This document shows positions 20,647-20,680 of a stretch of DNA of 20,680 nt, in pieces. Every line of letters starts with the position of its first letter. Positions within the stretch are counted from its first letter, which is position 1. The position numbers and the translations under genes are program-made. The notes under the pieces are model-generated. The model was not told the DNA's origin. It did not search any database and saw nothing but the letters and a program-made list of their open reading frames with translations. This DNA comes from Protostelium mycophagum. Its lineage: Eukaryota > Evosea > Variosea > Protosteliida > Protosteliaceae. The DNA is taken from contig MZNV01001540.1 in NCBI GenBank assembly GCA_002081555.1, forward strand, positions 1 through 20,680, read 5' to 3'.

Positions 20647-20680
20647 ATGCCACCTACCAACTCTGTTCTGCAGGGGTGAC
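20647..20680 (+). CDS. Possible first exon of a gene cut by the window edge
   Basis: The ATG at 20647 opens MPPTNSVLQG, and GG|GTGAC at 20674-20680 looks like a splice donor. It is divergent from the 239-aa gene with 147 bp between starts. Too short to identify. Confidence 0.3.

Overview
This window is nuclear DNA of a compact, intron-dense eukaryote. Coding exons are cut by very short GT-AG introns, mostly 36-55 bp, many ending in TTGTAG or TTTCAG. I rebuilt gene models by matching reading frame and protein-family motifs across these introns. In four genes every exon-exon phase closes. The gene set (a plant-style LRR receptor joined to a tyrosine-kinase-like domain, a RABL6-type Rab-like GTPase, a RasGAP and a long-chain acyl-CoA synthetase) suggests a free-living amoebozoan, perhaps a protosteliid. 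The lineage is inference.

Layout from left to right: (1) 24-838, minus: a coiled-coil protein of unknown family. (2) About 930-1700, minus: a broken fossil of a retrovirus-type (rve) integrase element. (3) 2085-7827, plus: an LRR receptor kinase of 33 exons and 1427 aa, with a 5-nt microexon at the kinase gatekeeper and a 51-bp in-frame tandem duplication inside the kinase domain. (4) 7999-11475, minus: a long-chain acyl-CoA synthetase of 17 exons and 677 aa, convergent with the kinase gene. (5) 11602-17460, minus: a RABL6-like protein of 24 exons and 1210 aa, a small GTPase domain followed by a very long acidic, Lys/Glu-rich and repeat-rich tail. (6) 17487-19541, plus: a RasGAP-domain protein, head to head with the RABL6 gene with only 26 bp between the two start codons. 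(7) 19612-20499, minus: an intact five-exon 239-aa protein whose family I could not fix. (8) 20647-20680, plus: perhaps the first exon of a gene running off the window.

Three genes belong to signalling: a membrane receptor kinase, a Rab-like GTPase and a Ras GTPase-activating protein. The last two share one tiny divergent promoter region, so co-expression is plausible. The acyl-CoA synthetase is lipid metabolism and need not be linked. I see no CRISPR array, tRNA or rRNA. The most notable signals are the gatekeeper microexon, the kinase duplication with only synonymous differences between its copies, the 26-bp divergent promoter, the unusual ATP-binding motif in the acyl-CoA synthetase, and a 29-bp repeat shared by two introns of the RABL6 gene that overlaps a splice-donor region in one copy.
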